Source: Thiohalocapsa sp. (lineage in GTDB: Bacteria; Pseudomonadota; Gammaproteobacteria; Chromatiales; Chromatiaceae). Taken from it: 64,000 nt of DNA. Position numbers and translations under genes: made by a program. The stretch is taken from assembly GCA_021736785.1 (NCBI GenBank), contig JAIPFF010000014.1:43055-107054 (forward strand), written 5' to 3'. Positions 35,697 to 44,036 of the stretch are shown one piece after another (position 1 is the first letter of the stretch; every line of letters starts with the position of its first letter). The notes beneath the pieces are model-generated. The model was not told the DNA's origin, searched no databases, and saw only the letters and a list, made by a program, of their open reading frames with translations.

Positions 35697-35767
35697 GTTT
35701 GGTCCCGAATGATTCCTGGCCAAGTAAGGAGCTATGCTCTGTTCCTGGCCAGGGGCGTGATGGAAGC
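35697..35767 (+). repeat. 70-bp dispersed repeat, copy 3
   Basis: Third copy of the repeat, in the opposite orientation to copies 1 and 2. It is embedded in the IS1380 remnant: IS1380 homology stops at the left edge (after LLCLS) and resumes close to the right edge, with some IS1380 sequence missing. Relative to copy 1 it has about four changes including a one-base insertion. Confidence 0.8.
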
Positions 35768-35982
35768 CCTCGCCGCCGGCTACAAGCGTGTCGTGGAGGA
35801 CGCGGTCATCGATTTCTCATGCGCAGCGGGGCCAAGCTGACGCCGTTGGGCAACGGCTTGATGCCCCTGCACTGCGATGTGACGCCCTTCGACAACTCCT
35901 AGTCGAAGAAGGAGGGCGTCTCGCGCACCTACAAGGGCACGAACGGCTATGCGCCGATGGCGGCCTATCTGGCCTGGGAGGG

Positions 35983-37267
35983 CAGGGCAAACGCATCAAT
36001 GCCAGCTAATATAGCCTGTCCTCACGACGGCTCCGGTGGCGGGTTCTGCATCAGCAGCTTCGCTAGATAACCGTTGTCCCAGCCGGCTTTCAGGCGCTTG
36101 TTCTTGACGCCCGTCTTGGTGGACTTGTCCCTCTTCAATCTTGTCAGAGCCATGTGTCGCAGGACGGCGAAGTTCTCGCGGCCCGATGGATCACGTAGAC
36201 TAGATTCGTCCTCGCGGAAGGCGACGTCGAGCGTCCAGTGCAGGCTGTTCTCGATGCTCCAGTGTGCACGCACCGCATGGGCGAACTGCTTGGCGTCGGT
36301 TCCGATGCTGCCGATGTAGAAGCGGCATTCGCGCGACGTGCGGCCATCGACTTCTCGTGTCGACTCGACCATGCAGATTGCGTTCAGCCCCTTCCAAAGG
36401 TGCTGTTTGGATAGACCTTTCGGGTCTCCGAGAACGGTATATCGGCGCGTCTCCTTGCGCCCGTGACCGCGCTCGACACGCTCGAAGATATCGACTTGCG
36501 TGTCGGCGTAGTCCCTGGCGTCGGCATCGATGAACGCATCTTCGACCTCGTCCGCCAAGGTGCTTTGATTACCCTTGAGCGCCAGCACGTAATCGGCACC
36601 GGCGTCGATGATCTGCTCGGCGATCTTGGTCTGACACCCCATGGCATCGATGGTGACGATGCAGCCGTTGAGCGCCAACAACTCCAGCAGGCGCGCAATC
36701 GCCGTGATCTCGTTGGACTTCTCCTCGGTGGCGACCTGTCCGAGCACCAGGCGGTTATCCGCAGCCCAGGCGCTGACCAGATGCAGCGCGCCAACGCCTG
36801 CGCCGCGATCATGCGAGCGGCGCAAACTCTTGCCGTCGATGGCGACAATCTCGCCCGGCAACGCCCGGCGCAGACTCTCCACCCATGCGCGCAAGCACGC
36901 CTCGAACGCCTCGGGCCGCAACAGCGAGAACACGCGCCGGAGGTGTATCGTGGGATGGAATCCCGTGCTCGAGCCTCAAGAACTCGCATAACCAGTCCTC
37001 TTTGCTCCGGGCAAACTCCGCAATATCGACCCAATTGTCCGATCCGGCGATCACCGCAGCAACGGAAATTGCTACGATATCCAATAGCTTGTGCCGCACC
37101 TTGGTGGCGTCGCGCGGGTCCTCGAGGACACTGAAATGCGCCACCAACGATTGTTCTTCGATCCTGTCAGACAACCTTCGCTTACCTTCACCAGTTTCAG
37201 AAGGTTGCTGATCTTACCTCGCGCCGTATCTGGAAGTAGTCCCCAAGGTTCTGATGCGTTTGCCCTG
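35983..37267. mobile_element. complete ISAs1-family insertion sequence, 1,285 bp
   Basis: The ends are exact 16-base inverted repeats: CAGGGCAAACGCATCA at 35983-35998 and its reverse complement at 37252-37267. The 10 bases CCTGGGAGGG occur directly on both sides (35973-35982 and 37268-37277), a target-site duplication of the size expected for this family. Removing the element and one duplicate restores the IS1380 frame (NGYAPMAAYLAWEGYCLELEL in two joined parts), which proves that it inserted into the older IS. The element carries a single transposase gene that is frameshifted. Confidence 0.95.
36022..37174 (-). pseudogene. ISAs1-family transposase, frameshifted
   Basis: The N-terminal part (MSDRIEEQSLVAHFSVLEDP to HGIPSHDT, from 37174) and the C-terminal part (VFSLLRPEAFEACLRAW to the end at 36022) are both typical ISAs1 transposase sequence but lie in different frames. 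The join is at about 36945, where the sequence after GAT reads ACACCTCCGG. Conserved motifs IVAIDGKSLRRS and CIVTIDAMGCQ lie in the second part and include the catalytic aspartates; HWSIENSLHW carries the glutamate. Either this copy was inactivated after insertion or it uses a recoding event; sequencing error is a third possibility. Confidence 0.85.
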
Positions 37268-38351
37268 CCTGGGAGGGCTACTGCCTGGAACTGGAACTGG
37301 AGATGCGTGCCGGCAGCCAGCACTGCCAGAAGGGCACGCCCGCGTTTCTCGCTCGCGTGCTGGGGCGTGCCCGGCAATTGACCGCCGCGCCCTTGCTGTT
37401 GCGCCTTGACGGGGGCAACGACGCCATCGAGAACATCGCCGTGGTCGAGGCGCACAACGAGCAGCACGCGCAGGCCACCTCCGTCCACTATCTGATCAAG
37501 TGGAATCCACACCAGGAAAGTCCCGAGCAGTGGTTGGCCTACGCCGAGGAGCACGGCGACTGGAGCGAGCCGCTCCTGGGCAAGCGGGTCGCGCTGTTCG
37601 ATGTGTTCGAGACGCGCACCCGCGATGGCTACGAGTACTCCTTGCGACGGGTCATGCGGGTGAGCGAGCGGCGCGTCGACAAGCACGGGCAGCAACTGTT
37701 GGTCCCCGAGATCGAGATCGAGGGCTCGCGGACGAGCCTGTGGTTTGACGAGGAGACGATCATCGCGCTCTATGCCGACCACACGGCACCTCCGAGCAGT
37801 ACCACAGCGAGTTCAAGACCGACCTCGACATCGAGCGCCTGCCCTCGGGGAAGTTCGCCACCAACTCCCTGGTCCTCGCATGCGCTGTGCTCGCCTACAA
37901 CATCCTGCGCTGGCTCGGCCAAACTGGTCTGCTCGGCCCGGACGTCCCGCCGCATCAACGCGCCAAGCGCCGGCGCATCCGGACCGTGTTGCAGGAGTTG
38001 ATGTACTTGGCCGCGCGGCTGATCCACACCGGGCGCCGACTGAAGCTCGCCCTCGGCTGCGCCTGCCCAGTGGTGCCCATCTTTCGCCGCATCTACACGC
38101 AGCTGGCATACACATAGCTCCGATCGCTGCCGACGTATCACATTTCGCGCCTCGCCGCGGGGCTATCCTTGTGTCTGTCGCCCGCAGTTTCTCGCCTGAC
38201 GGCCTGCTCGTGAACCGATTCATGCCCGTCCGGGCTCAATTCGCGTCGCTGAGATGAATTCCGGCACCCCTAATTGCCACGAGCGAGTCACTGCGCCATA
38301 CAGATCACGGATTCAGGTGCTGTACAGCTACCGCAAGCAGTGGAGGTGAGC

Positions 38352-38915
38352 ATGGGTCTCCGGTTTCAACGTCGTGTGACGATTTTTCCCGGCCTGCGGC
38401 TGAATTTTGGGCTGCGTGGCACTAGCCCTGTCTGTCGGTCCGCGTGGCGCATCGATCACGCTTGGGCGTCACGGGACGTACGCCAATATCGGCCTTCCGG
38501 GAAGCGGTGTCTCCTACCGCACGCGGCTCGATACAGGGCGAGCAGATACCCGATAAGAACGCTCTGGCCAGCGCTCTGGGGCAGCGCGCGCTGGCACGGC
38601 AGAGTTCTCCCTCGACGAGGATGGCAGGGTGGCTGTCTCGCTCGATGGCATACCCGTGTTAGAGTCAGCAACGGTGCGCTCCGCGCTGCAGGCTTCCCGT
38701 CGGCCGTCACCCGCTGGTTGCAGGATGGGGCCGACGTCTTTACTGCAGGCCTGGCGTCAATCCGAAACGTTCATTTGGATACGCCGGCGCCGTCTCCAAT
38801 GCCGGAATACCATCCGGCCGCTTTCGTTGAGCCACCGCCAGCGGCGCCTGAGCCGTCGTCAACGCCTCTTTCCGAATGGCTTGCGCGTCTTGGTTTTGGC
38901 AAAAAAATGCCGTAG
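38352..38915 (+). pseudogene. DUF4236-type gene with frameshifts
   Basis: The start is well formed (GGAGGTGAGC then ATG), and the first 20 residues, MGLRFQRRVTIFPGLRLNF, are the DUF4236 signature. The expected next part (LSVGPRGASITLGRHGTYA, then IGLPGSGVSYRTRL) is present but in another frame from about 38420. A later stretch (EFSLDEDGRVAVSLDG) is in the third frame, and the last 75 residues (WLQDGADVFTAGL to LGFGKKMP) return to the first. At least two or three indels have accumulated, so no full-length product is made. DUF4236 proteins are small proteins of unknown function, often next to mobile genes. Confidence 0.7.
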
Positions 38916-39104
38916 ACCCCGCGCTTGTTTCGTACAATCACGCCATTCGTGAATGGAAGATAAAGAAGGCTAGACCATGAAAGGAAGGGGTGTGATATTC
39001 AGGACGCGTTCCCGCGCTTGTCCGCAGCAACTCAGCTCTTATGAATGCGCATCTCGAACGCACGTTCTCCGACCTGTCAAGGCCGCGCGAAACCATCCTC
39101 TCCT

Positions 39105-39566
39105 ATGAACTCGTATGAACTCGAGGTTCCGCGCGGCCGCGCATGGATCGATATCGACCTGCCGGAGATCAAGGGCATGCCGTCGCGTAGCGCACGCGTT
39201 GCGGCCAACGGTAAGCGTCTGCTCGTGCAGCCCCTCTCGAAGCGAACCACCAGCGCCTTCTACGCGCGGCATGTCCACGGTATCGCCATGCGGGCCTGCG
39301 GCCTCGCGTTCACGGCACCGCCATCGATCAAGACCTGCGTCGTCGGCGGCTTCACCCAACGCACCGATCCAGCAACCGGGCTATGCATCGACACCTATTT
39401 GCTGTCAGTTGTGTTCGATAGGGCGCAGTTCGGCGCCATCAACTTCAACGCGCATGAGCAGGTTGATCCTGTAGCCAGTGTTGGTAAGTTCACCGTGCGC
39501 CGCTCCATGACCACGACCGGCCTGATGCGCCCGATTATAACCTTCCAACACCAGGATCTCGCCTAA
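39105..39566 (+). CDS. unknown 153-residue protein opening the ter-linked metabolic operon
   Basis: I do not recognise the family. The protein begins MNSYELEVPRGRAWIDIDLPE and appears mixed beta/alpha, with no signal peptide and no membrane segment. Its stop codon overlaps the start of the next gene by one base (TAATG), so it is translationally coupled to the phosphoribosyltransferase. The start at 39105 has in-frame ATG repeats nearby; longer forms to 39045 are less likely. From context it should be an enzyme or carrier subunit of the same pathway; in other ter loci this position is often held by an ATP-grasp or related gene, but I see no ATP-grasp motif here. Confidence 0.65.
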   Translation: MNSYELEVPRGRAWIDIDLPEIKGMPSRSARVAANGKRLLVQPLSKRTTSAFYARHVHGIAMRACGLAFTAPPSIKTCVVGGFTQRTDPATGLCIDTYLLSVVFDRAQFGAINFNAHEQVDPVASVGKFTVRRSMTTTGLMRPIITFQHQDLA

Positions 39567-40723
39567 TGGATCGTGTTTTTCCTGTCCCCGGCGGACAGCT
39601 GCGCGTGGCGACTCGCCAAGAGTTGCTACCGCTAGAGCGTCTGCTCGGCTTTGCAGCGCGCGCCAATCCCAAGCGGCCGTTCCTGTTCGTGTCGCGCGTA
39701 CTCGGGCGCCATGTCCCAGTTCGTCCATCGGAGATGCGCGCGTCCTACCGCATGCTCGCCGAACCGTTGCACCATCTGCCGGGGCCGATCTGGGTGATGG
39801 GCATGGCGGAGACGGCGACTGGCCTAGGCCTTGGGGTGGCTGACACCATTGCCTCGGAGGCGGGTCGCGACGATGTGTTTGCGCAGCACACGACGCGCTT
39901 CAACGGCGACGAGCCACCGCTGTTGGTTTTCAAGGAGAGCCATTCGCACGCGCCGGTGCATCTGGTGCGGCAACCGGCGCCCGCGCTCAGAGGGGCGCTC
40001 GGCGGCGCACGCTCGCTGGTGATCGTCGATGACGAGGTGTCGACCGGGCGCTCGGTGTCCGCACTGGTGCGCGGCCTGCTGGCGCGTATGCCCAACGTAG
40101 AAAACGTCGCTTTCGCCAACCTTGTCGACTGGCTCGATAGCGAGCAGCGCGCTCTGATTGGCGGCGAATTGGCGGATTGCGTGGGCTCACGTGCGCTGGA
40201 CGTGATCTGGCATAGTTTGGTCGAGGGCGCCTTCACCTTTAACGATGACGGCCAAGACGACGGCGCACGGGAATTGCCCGTTAACGTCGTTCCCCGCGTT
40301 GCAGCGCGCGGCGTGCGCGGTGATCTCGGGCGCTCCGGCTTGCAGATGCCCGCTTGCTCCCGGATCGATCTCGACGCGCTGAACGCGATCGGCCGCTTGC
40401 CGAGCGGCGCCGAGCCGGTGGCAGTGATCGGAACGGGAGAGTGCGCCTTCGAGCCGTTTTTACTTGCAGAAGCGCTGGAGCATGCTGGGTACGCTGTGCA
40501 TCTGCAGTGCCTGTCGCGCTCGCCCGCTCGCCTCGGCGGTGCCATTGCGGCAACGCTCGACTGTCGAGATCCGTACAGCGAGGGCGTCGGTTACTACCTG
40601 CACAACCCGCCACCACGGGAACAGTTCTGCATCGCCGTTCACGAGCATCCGCTCACCGCACCGCTTACCGATGACGGGCGGTATTGGCTGCATCTGCTGA
40701 TCCCGGACGGGTCGTCTCGATGA
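39566..40723 (+). CDS. phosphoribosyltransferase with C-terminal TRSP-type domain
   Basis: This 385-residue protein carries in its N-terminal half an orotate-type phosphoribosyltransferase fold, with the PRPP-binding loop VIVDDEVSTGRS (D155, D156) and an upstream MAETATGLGLGV segment. The C-terminal third (about 275-385) fits the TRSP domain found fused to such enzymes in ter-associated operons; the eponymous motif is LSRSPAR here. The family is predicted, not shown, to attach a ribose-phosphate to a base-like molecule. It overlaps the upstream gene by one base and the downstream HAD gene by four (ATGA), a tight polycistronic arrangement. Confidence 0.8.
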   Translation: MDRVFPVPGGQLRVATRQELLPLERLLGFAARANPKRPFLFVSRVLGRHVPVRPSEMRASYRMLAEPLHHLPGPIWVMGMAETATGLGLGVADTIASEAGRDDVFAQHTTRFNGDEPPLLVFKESHSHAPVHLVRQPAPALRGALGGARSLVIVDDEVSTGRSVSALVRGLLARMPNVENVAFANLVDWLDSEQRALIGGELADCVGSRALDVIWHSLVEGAFTFNDDGQDDGARELPVNVVPRVAARGVRGDLGRSGLQMPACSRIDLDALNAIGRLPSGAEPVAVIGTGECAFEPFLLAEALEHAGYAVHLQCLSRSPARLGGAIAATLDCRDPYSEGVGYYLHNPPPREQFCIAVHEHPLTAPLTDDGRYWLHLLIPDGSSR

Positions 40724-41535
40724 GCCCCTATCGCGTGGTCGTCTTCACCGATCTGGACGATTCGCTTTTTCAGACTCGCGAGAAGACGCTCGCGCGTCAT
40801 CCCGCGGGCACTCTGGTACCCGCGGCCGACGACCGCCATGGCGCGGTGCTGTCATTCCACGCTCATGATCAGTTGGCGCTCCTGCATTTGCTGCAAGATG
40901 CCGTCCTGATCCCTGTGACGGGACGCAATCACCAGGCCTTGCGCCGGGTTCGCCGCCCCATGTTCTCTGATTACCGGATTACCTCGCATGGCAGCATGAT
41001 CTATCGCGACGACGAAACGCCGTTACCTGAGTGGTATGCGCGCGTCCGCCAGCGCGCAGACCTTGCCAGTGAGGCCATGCACGCTATGGTCGCGCGACTC
41101 CCGAGCCGGCTTGGTCATCCGAGCGGTCTGCGCGCGCGCGTGATTGAGGATGCGGACGTGCCCGTCTACGTCTCGTTGAAGTGGGACGATGCTGCGGCCG
41201 TCCCGGCGGCTGCGATACTGCACGAGGCTGTGCGCACCGAGGGGTTGGGCGCGTCTTGGCGCATCCACCAGAACGGCCGTAACGTAGCGCTTCTGCCGGA
41301 CTATGCAAGCAAGGCGGAAGCGGTGCGCTACGTCATGGACATCAAGCGCCGCACGCATCCCCACACCACGTTCGTCGGAGTGGGTGACAGCACATCCGAT
41401 ACCGCCTTCATGCAGCTCTGCCATTTCGCCCTGGTCCCCAGCAATAGTCAGATTCAATCCGGATGGTCCTATGCACAGACCCTGTTTGACGCCGATCTCC
41501 CGCCGAGCTCCGCAGGTCCGCACCACTGTGCATAA
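40720..41535 (+). CDS. HAD-superfamily phosphatase of the ter-linked operon
   Basis: This 271-residue protein has HAD motif I FTDLDDSLF at about residues 8-16 (nucleophile and acid/base aspartates), motif II VTGRN at about 67-71 and motif IV FVGVGDSTSDTAF near residue 214, with a lysine at ASKAEA as motif III. It belongs to the Cof/sucrose-phosphatase-like branch and should dephosphorylate a small sugar or nucleotide phosphate. The ATG at 40720 overlaps the previous stop as ATGA. In published ter neighbourhoods a HAD enzyme accompanies the phosphoribosyltransferase and StiP genes, suggesting a biosynthetic step rather than general phosphatase activity. Confidence 0.82.
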   Translation: MSPYRVVVFTDLDDSLFQTREKTLARHPAGTLVPAADDRHGAVLSFHAHDQLALLHLLQDAVLIPVTGRNHQALRRVRRPMFSDYRITSHGSMIYRDDETPLPEWYARVRQRADLASEAMHAMVARLPSRLGHPSGLRARVIEDADVPVYVSLKWDDAAAVPAAAILHEAVRTEGLGASWRIHQNGRNVALLPDYASKAEAVRYVMDIKRRTHPHTTFVGVGDSTSDTAFMQLCHFALVPSNSQIQSGWSYAQTLFDADLPPSSAGPHHCA

Positions 41536-42670
41536 GCCGGTGAGCATCCACCCGGTATCTCCTTTCTGTGGCAGCTATGCGCAGGACGATTGTGAGTTCC
41601 TGCTGAAGCCGCTGCAGATGCCGAGCATCGACGTCGGCGAGAAAGAGGCGCTGATCCAGTCGGGAACTTGCCACTACTCCGAGTTGCTGACGCCCGAGCG
41701 TCTGCCGGCACCGAGCTATGTGGATCTGTTCCTGCAACTTACCCACCGGTACGCGGGGCGAATGTCTACCGATGTCGTCACGCTGGCGCAACACATCGCC
41801 AACGCGCGCTCCGGACCGCTAACGATCGCCTCGCTGGCACGCGCTGGCACGCCGGTCGGGGCGCTGCTGACACGCGCGCTGCGCGAGCGCTTCCAGCGAG
41901 AGGTGAGACACTATTCTCTATCGATCATTCGCGACCGCGGGATCGACGAAAATGCATTGCGCCACATTCTGGAGGTTGCCAACCGGCCTGCTGCCGGCGT
42001 TGTTTTCGTCGATGGATGGACCGCCAAGGGCGTGATCAGCCGCGAGCTGGAGCACTCCATCGCGCATTGGAACGCGCGCCACCCGGATGCATTGCTCGAC
42101 GGCTCGCTACACGTGCTCTGCGACATCGGTGGGACGGCCGAGGTCGCCGCGAATTACGACGATTACGCGATCCCCTCGGGTGTACTCAACGCGACAGTCT
42201 CGGGGTTGGTTTCCCGCTCCGTGCTGAACTACCAGCTACTGGAGACCGATTTCCACGGCTGCGTTTTCTATTCCGAATTCCTCGCCGCCGACCGCTCCAC
42301 CTGGTTCCTCGACCAGATCAGCCAGGAATTCGCGCAGGCCAAAGCGAGACCGCTGCCGACGCCGCGCGAGAAGGCGGCGCGCGCCGAGGAGACCACGACA
42401 TGGATCAGCGGTTGCATGGCGTCACACAACCTCACCGACATCAACCTGGTCAAGCCCGGCATCGCCGAGGCCACGCGTGTATTGCTGCGGCGCGTGCCCG
42501 AACTCGTGATCGTGCGGGACCGCGAGGATCCTGACGTGCGCCATCTTTTGACCTTGGCGGAAGCCGGCAATGTGCATATTTCGCACGATGCGACGATGCC
42601 GTTTCGCGCGGTGTCGCTGATCCGATCGCTCGCCGACGCCGCCGAGGCCTCGGCGCGGAGTGTGGGATGA
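41528..42670 (+). CDS. StiP-type protein with C-terminal PELOTA-like domain
   Basis: This 380-residue protein has an N-terminal region (about 1-270) of the StiP/PRTase_1 family, recognisable by SPFCGSYAQDDCEFLLKP near the start and FVDGWTAKGVISREL in the middle, a phosphoribosyltransferase-like loop. The C-terminal segment (about 285-380) resembles the PELOTA_1 RNA-binding domain. Homologues were described as stress-induced ter-linked proteins. The likely start is GTG 41528, overlapping the HAD stop by eight bases; a second GTG at 41540 is possible. The stop overlaps the aldolase start (ATGA). The combination of two phosphoribosyltransferase-like enzymes and an RNA-binding fold points to a nucleotide-like product. 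Confidence 0.78.
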   Translation: MHKPVSIHPVSPFCGSYAQDDCEFLLKPLQMPSIDVGEKEALIQSGTCHYSELLTPERLPAPSYVDLFLQLTHRYAGRMSTDVVTLAQHIANARSGPLTIASLARAGTPVGALLTRALRERFQREVRHYSLSIIRDRGIDENALRHILEVANRPAAGVVFVDGWTAKGVISRELEHSIAHWNARHPDALLDGSLHVLCDIGGTAEVAANYDDYAIPSGVLNATVSGLVSRSVLNYQLLETDFHGCVFYSEFLAADRSTWFLDQISQEFAQAKARPLPTPREKAARAEETTTWISGCMASHNLTDINLVKPGIAEATRVLLRRVPELVIVRDREDPDVRHLLTLAEAGNVHISHDATMPFRAVSLIRSLADAAEASARSVG

Positions 42671-43683
42671 TCCGCAGCGATCCCTGCATGTCCGAACTGG
42701 CCCTCGACTTGCCGCCGGGTGGCATTGGTCTGAATGACGGGCTCGCCGTTCGTCCTCGTGCCGACTATCTCGGCCTGGGCGCTTCCCTCTACACGCCGGC
42801 GACCCGCCATGACCTCCGCGGACTGCTCACCGGCCAAAAGTATGCGGAGCTGCGGTCGATCGTGGCCTGCACGGAAGACGCCATCCACGCCAGCGCCGTC
42901 AAGCGTGCGCTATCCAACCTGGACGATGCGTTGCGCGGGCTCGGGGCGTTCGGGCCTCTGCGCTTTGTGCGTCCACGCAGCCCCCAGGTGCTGGCCGATC
43001 TGCTCGCTCTCGGCGTCGGTGATTCGCTCGACGGCGTCTGTCTGCCGAAGCTCGACGCGCACAACATCGATGACTACCTGGATGCGTTGAGCACGGCGCC
43101 GTGGCTGACGATCATGCCCATCCTCGAGACTGAGGTGGCGTTCTCGATCGAGGATTTGTTCTCACTGCGCCATCGGTTGGATGACGTGCGCGAGCGGGTG
43201 ATCTGCCTGCGCATCGGTGGCAACGATTTGCTGCAGTTGATGGGGATGCGCCGGCCCCGCGACGTGACGGCCTATGAGACTCCGCTGAGACAAGTGATCG
43301 ACAACATGATCCTGGCCTTCCGACCTGCTGGTTACGACCTGGCGGCGCCGGTGTATGAGCATATCGACGGCGCCGACATCCTGGAACGCGAGGTGGTCCT
43401 GGATGTCACGCATGGATTACTGGCGAAAACCGCTATCCATCCGACGCAGATCCCGCTCATCGAGAGCGCCTATTCTGTGCCACCACAGGATGCCGCGCTG
43501 GCGCAAGCGGTGATGGACCCCGATGCGGCAGCGGTGTTCCGCTTCGATGGGGCGATGGCGGAACCGGCGACACATAGACGCTGGGCCGCGCGCACGTTGG
43601 AGCGCGCACGTGTCTATGGCCAGGCCGACACGCCGACGCTGGCGACGGTACCCTGCGGCACACGCCAGCGAGGGCCGCTTTGA
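42667..43683 (+). CDS. HpcH/HpaI (citrate lyase beta-like) aldolase of the ter-linked operon
   Basis: This 338-residue TIM-barrel protein is of the CitE/HpcH family. It shows LGASLYTPATR at the start of the barrel, DGVCLPKLD for the strand carrying the arginine/lysine site, PILETEVAF with the metal-binding glutamate and IGGNDLLQLMG with the following aspartate, then AIHPTQIP. Such enzymes cleave or join C-C bonds next to a carboxylate or CoA ester. It closes the operon with a four-base overlap to the StiP gene. In ter systems this aldolase is a consistent partner of the phosphoribosyltransferase and HAD genes, so it probably builds or modifies the same metabolite. The substrate is unknown. 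Confidence 0.85.
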   Translation: MIRSDPCMSELALDLPPGGIGLNDGLAVRPRADYLGLGASLYTPATRHDLRGLLTGQKYAELRSIVACTEDAIHASAVKRALSNLDDALRGLGAFGPLRFVRPRSPQVLADLLALGVGDSLDGVCLPKLDAHNIDDYLDALSTAPWLTIMPILETEVAFSIEDLFSLRHRLDDVRERVICLRIGGNDLLQLMGMRRPRDVTAYETPLRQVIDNMILAFRPAGYDLAAPVYEHIDGADILEREVVLDVTHGLLAKTAIHPTQIPLIESAYSVPPQDAALAQAVMDPDAAAVFRFDGAMAEPATHRRWAARTLERARVYGQADTPTLATVPCGTRQRGPL

Positions 43684-44036
43684 GCTCGCTCGCGACTTTC
43701 CTCCATCAAGCGACGAACGACGAGCGCGCGAGGCATTCATTGCCACCGCTGTCGCATGATGATGCGCTGGCGTATGCGGCCTCGGCGCACAGTGAGGAGG
43801 TCGCGCCCTTCCTTCATCGAGCGACGAACGACCAGCGCGCGAGGCATTCATTGCCACAATGGCCGCGCGATGAGGCGCCGGCGCTGCCTGTTTGCGCTCA
43901 CGCGCGCCCGGGCGCAGTGAGCTTCCTCACCGCTCCGGCGCCTCCCTCAATCGTCATGTCCACTTTACTTTCCCAGACGTGGTACCCGGTTCGCCCGATC
44001 GTGCGCAGCTCAAGTCGTCCTAGCGAAGTCGACTAG
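43680..44036 (+). CDS. doubtful small ORF with a 111-bp internal duplication
   Basis: A 118-residue frame starts at TTG 43680, overlapping the aldolase stop (TTGA), and runs into the 3' end of the opposite VirD4-like gene. Two near-identical stretches, 43698-43747 and 43809-43858, repeat with a 111-base period and encode FLHQATNDERARHSLP and FLHRATNDQRARHSLP. No family is recognised, and the last third is low-complexity. The overlap favours translation; the convergence with the neighbouring gene and the lack of homologues I can recall argue against it. It could equally be decayed sequence with a tandem duplication. Confidence 0.35.
   Translation: MSSLATFLHQATNDERARHSLPPLSHDDALAYAASAHSEEVAPFLHRATNDQRARHSLPQWPRDEAPALPVCAHARPGAVSFLTAPAPPSIVMSTLLSQTWYPVRPIVRSSSRPSEVD

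Larger units (their letters stand above)
35508..38117 (+). pseudogene. IS1380-family transposase remnant, interrupted
   Basis: Pieces of one IS1380-type transposase appear in order. The N-terminal part is SHAGLGLIGMAL to YVALLCLS (35508-35694). The middle part starts near 35785 and contains DVTPFDNS, an in-frame TAG, then SKKEGVSRTYKGTNGYAPM. After the nested ISAs1 element it resumes at 37278 with YCLELEL, SQHCQKGTPAFLARVLG and LFDVFETRTRDGYEYSL. A frameshift near 37785 shifts to EQYHSEFKTDLDIERLPSGK, and the end is near RRIYTQLAYT (38117). A 70-bp repeat replaces the sequence between the first and second parts. The gene is dead, from at least a deletion, a stop, a frameshift and an insertion. 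Confidence 0.82.

Noticed and set aside
35508..35840. Intact small gene after the ter locus
   Set aside because: The first 60 residues are the start of an IS1380 transposase and the rest is the 70-bp repeat; it is part of a dead IS.
43417..43857. 146-residue minus-strand frame over the 111-bp duplication
   Set aside because: Antisense to the end of the aldolase gene; the repeated NASRARRSSLD phrase comes from the same DNA duplication and has no family.
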